Shown here: positions 63,781-64,000 of the stretch, one piece after another
Layout of the letters: every line of letters starts with the position of its first letter
Numbering within the stretch: position 1 is the first letter of the stretch
NCBI RefSeq assembly: GCF_900109035.1
Contig: NZ_FNYD01000002.1
Location: 124,001 to 188,000, forward strand
Direction of reading: 5' to 3'
Source of the DNA: Cribrihabitans marinus
GTDB lineage: Bacteria; Pseudomonadota; Alphaproteobacteria; Rhodobacterales; Rhodobacteraceae
Length of the DNA stretch: 64,000 bases
Made by a program: the position numbers and the translations under genes
The notes under the pieces: generated by a model
What the model saw: only the letters and a program-made list of their open reading frames with translations
Told to the model about the DNA's origin: nothing
The model's database searches: none

Positions 63781-64000
63781 TCAGGCGGCCGGAACCTGTC
63801 GGCCCCAGAGGTCGTATTCGCCGGCCTCCTCCACTTCGACGCGGACGATGTCGCCGGGTTTGAGCCCCTCGAACTCCGCGTCGATGAAAAGGTTGCCGTC
63901 GATCTCGGGAGCATCCGCCTTGGTGCGGCAGGTTGCGGCCTCGTCGTCCACTTCGTCCACAATCACGTCGATCCGCTGGCCGACCTTGGCGGCCAGGCGC
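63781..64000 (-). CDS. rimO: 3' end of rimO (ribosomal protein S12 methylthiotransferase), cut by window edge
   Basis: The visible C-terminal 72 residues ([16 protein letters not shown]... ending [12 protein letters not shown]) form the TRAM domain of RimO. The [11 protein letters not shown] and EYDLWG signatures are typical. The radical-SAM part lies outside the window. Confidence 0.88.
   Translation of the reverse strand, partial: RLAAKVGQRIDVIVDEVDDEAATCRTKADAPEIDGNLFIDAEFEGLKPGDIVRVEVEEAGEYDLWGRQVPAA

Overview
The window looks like chromosome of a high-GC alphaproteobacterium, most probably of the Rhodobacteraceae/Roseobacter group. The reasons are the NAD-linked molybdenum formate dehydrogenase, the mce-DUF1467 pair, the tamA-tamB, carB, pabB-pabC and aspS sequences, the small DUF6455 proteins, and very GC-rich codon use throughout. 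I saw no rRNA, tRNA, CRISPR array, transposase or phage gene.

Layout. (a) 1-7.1 kb: the edge of a possible molybdenum-hydroxylase FAD subunit gene, a LysR regulator, a formate dehydrogenase operon (a fused FdsG-FdsB subunit, then FdsA) with a perfect 23-bp inverted repeat between the cistrons, and a divergent TetR regulator/hotdog thioesterase pair. (b) 7.3-39.8 kb: a 32-kb exopolysaccharide and secondary-metabolite island. It holds an APH-fold kinase, a CelD-like GNAT, an ExoY-type priming glycosyl-phosphate transferase, a BY-kinase-like ATPase, Wzz, Wzx, Wzy, a GT4, three GT2s, a WecG-type transferase, a Gfo/Idh/MocA-SDR fusion and an aldose epimerase. Embedded in it is a minus-strand seven-gene operon (32951 down to 15900): PKS, GT2, NRPS, phosphopantetheinyl transferase, SGNH protein, SGNH-glycosidase fusion, GT2. 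Five of its six junctions are 4-nt start/stop overlaps. (c) 39.8-43.1 kb: a ROK regulator divergent from glucokinase and a Gfo/Idh/MocA dehydrogenase, with a clear inverted repeat between them. (d) 43.1-64 kb: mostly housekeeping genes (tamB, tamA, a GAPDH, carB, pabB-pabC, aspS, hemerythrin, response regulator plus a 48-aa membrane protein, mce, DUF1467, an EI24-type membrane protein, nitroreductase, a lipoprotein M48 protease, an IMPACT-family protein, three tandem DUF6455 genes, a double CDGSH protein, and the 3' end of rimO).

The most interesting part is the NRPS/PKS operon. The NRPS reads as formyltransferase, truncated condensation remnant, adenylation domain with a luciferase-like monooxygenase of the MupA/Atu3671 type inserted in it, and carrier protein. 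The ten specificity residues I align read D-I-L-Q-V-G-M-I-W-K, close to the known glycine code. Formylation, a flavin-type oxygenase and glycine on one chain suggest an N-formyl (perhaps N-hydroxy) glycyl starter. The partner PKS (KS-AT-KR-DH-ACP-TE) could extend and release it. Translational coupling to glycosyltransferases and SGNH proteins inside an EPS locus raises the possibility that this acyl group decorates the polysaccharide. That last step is inference. No outer-membrane export channel (Wza-like) is visible in the window.
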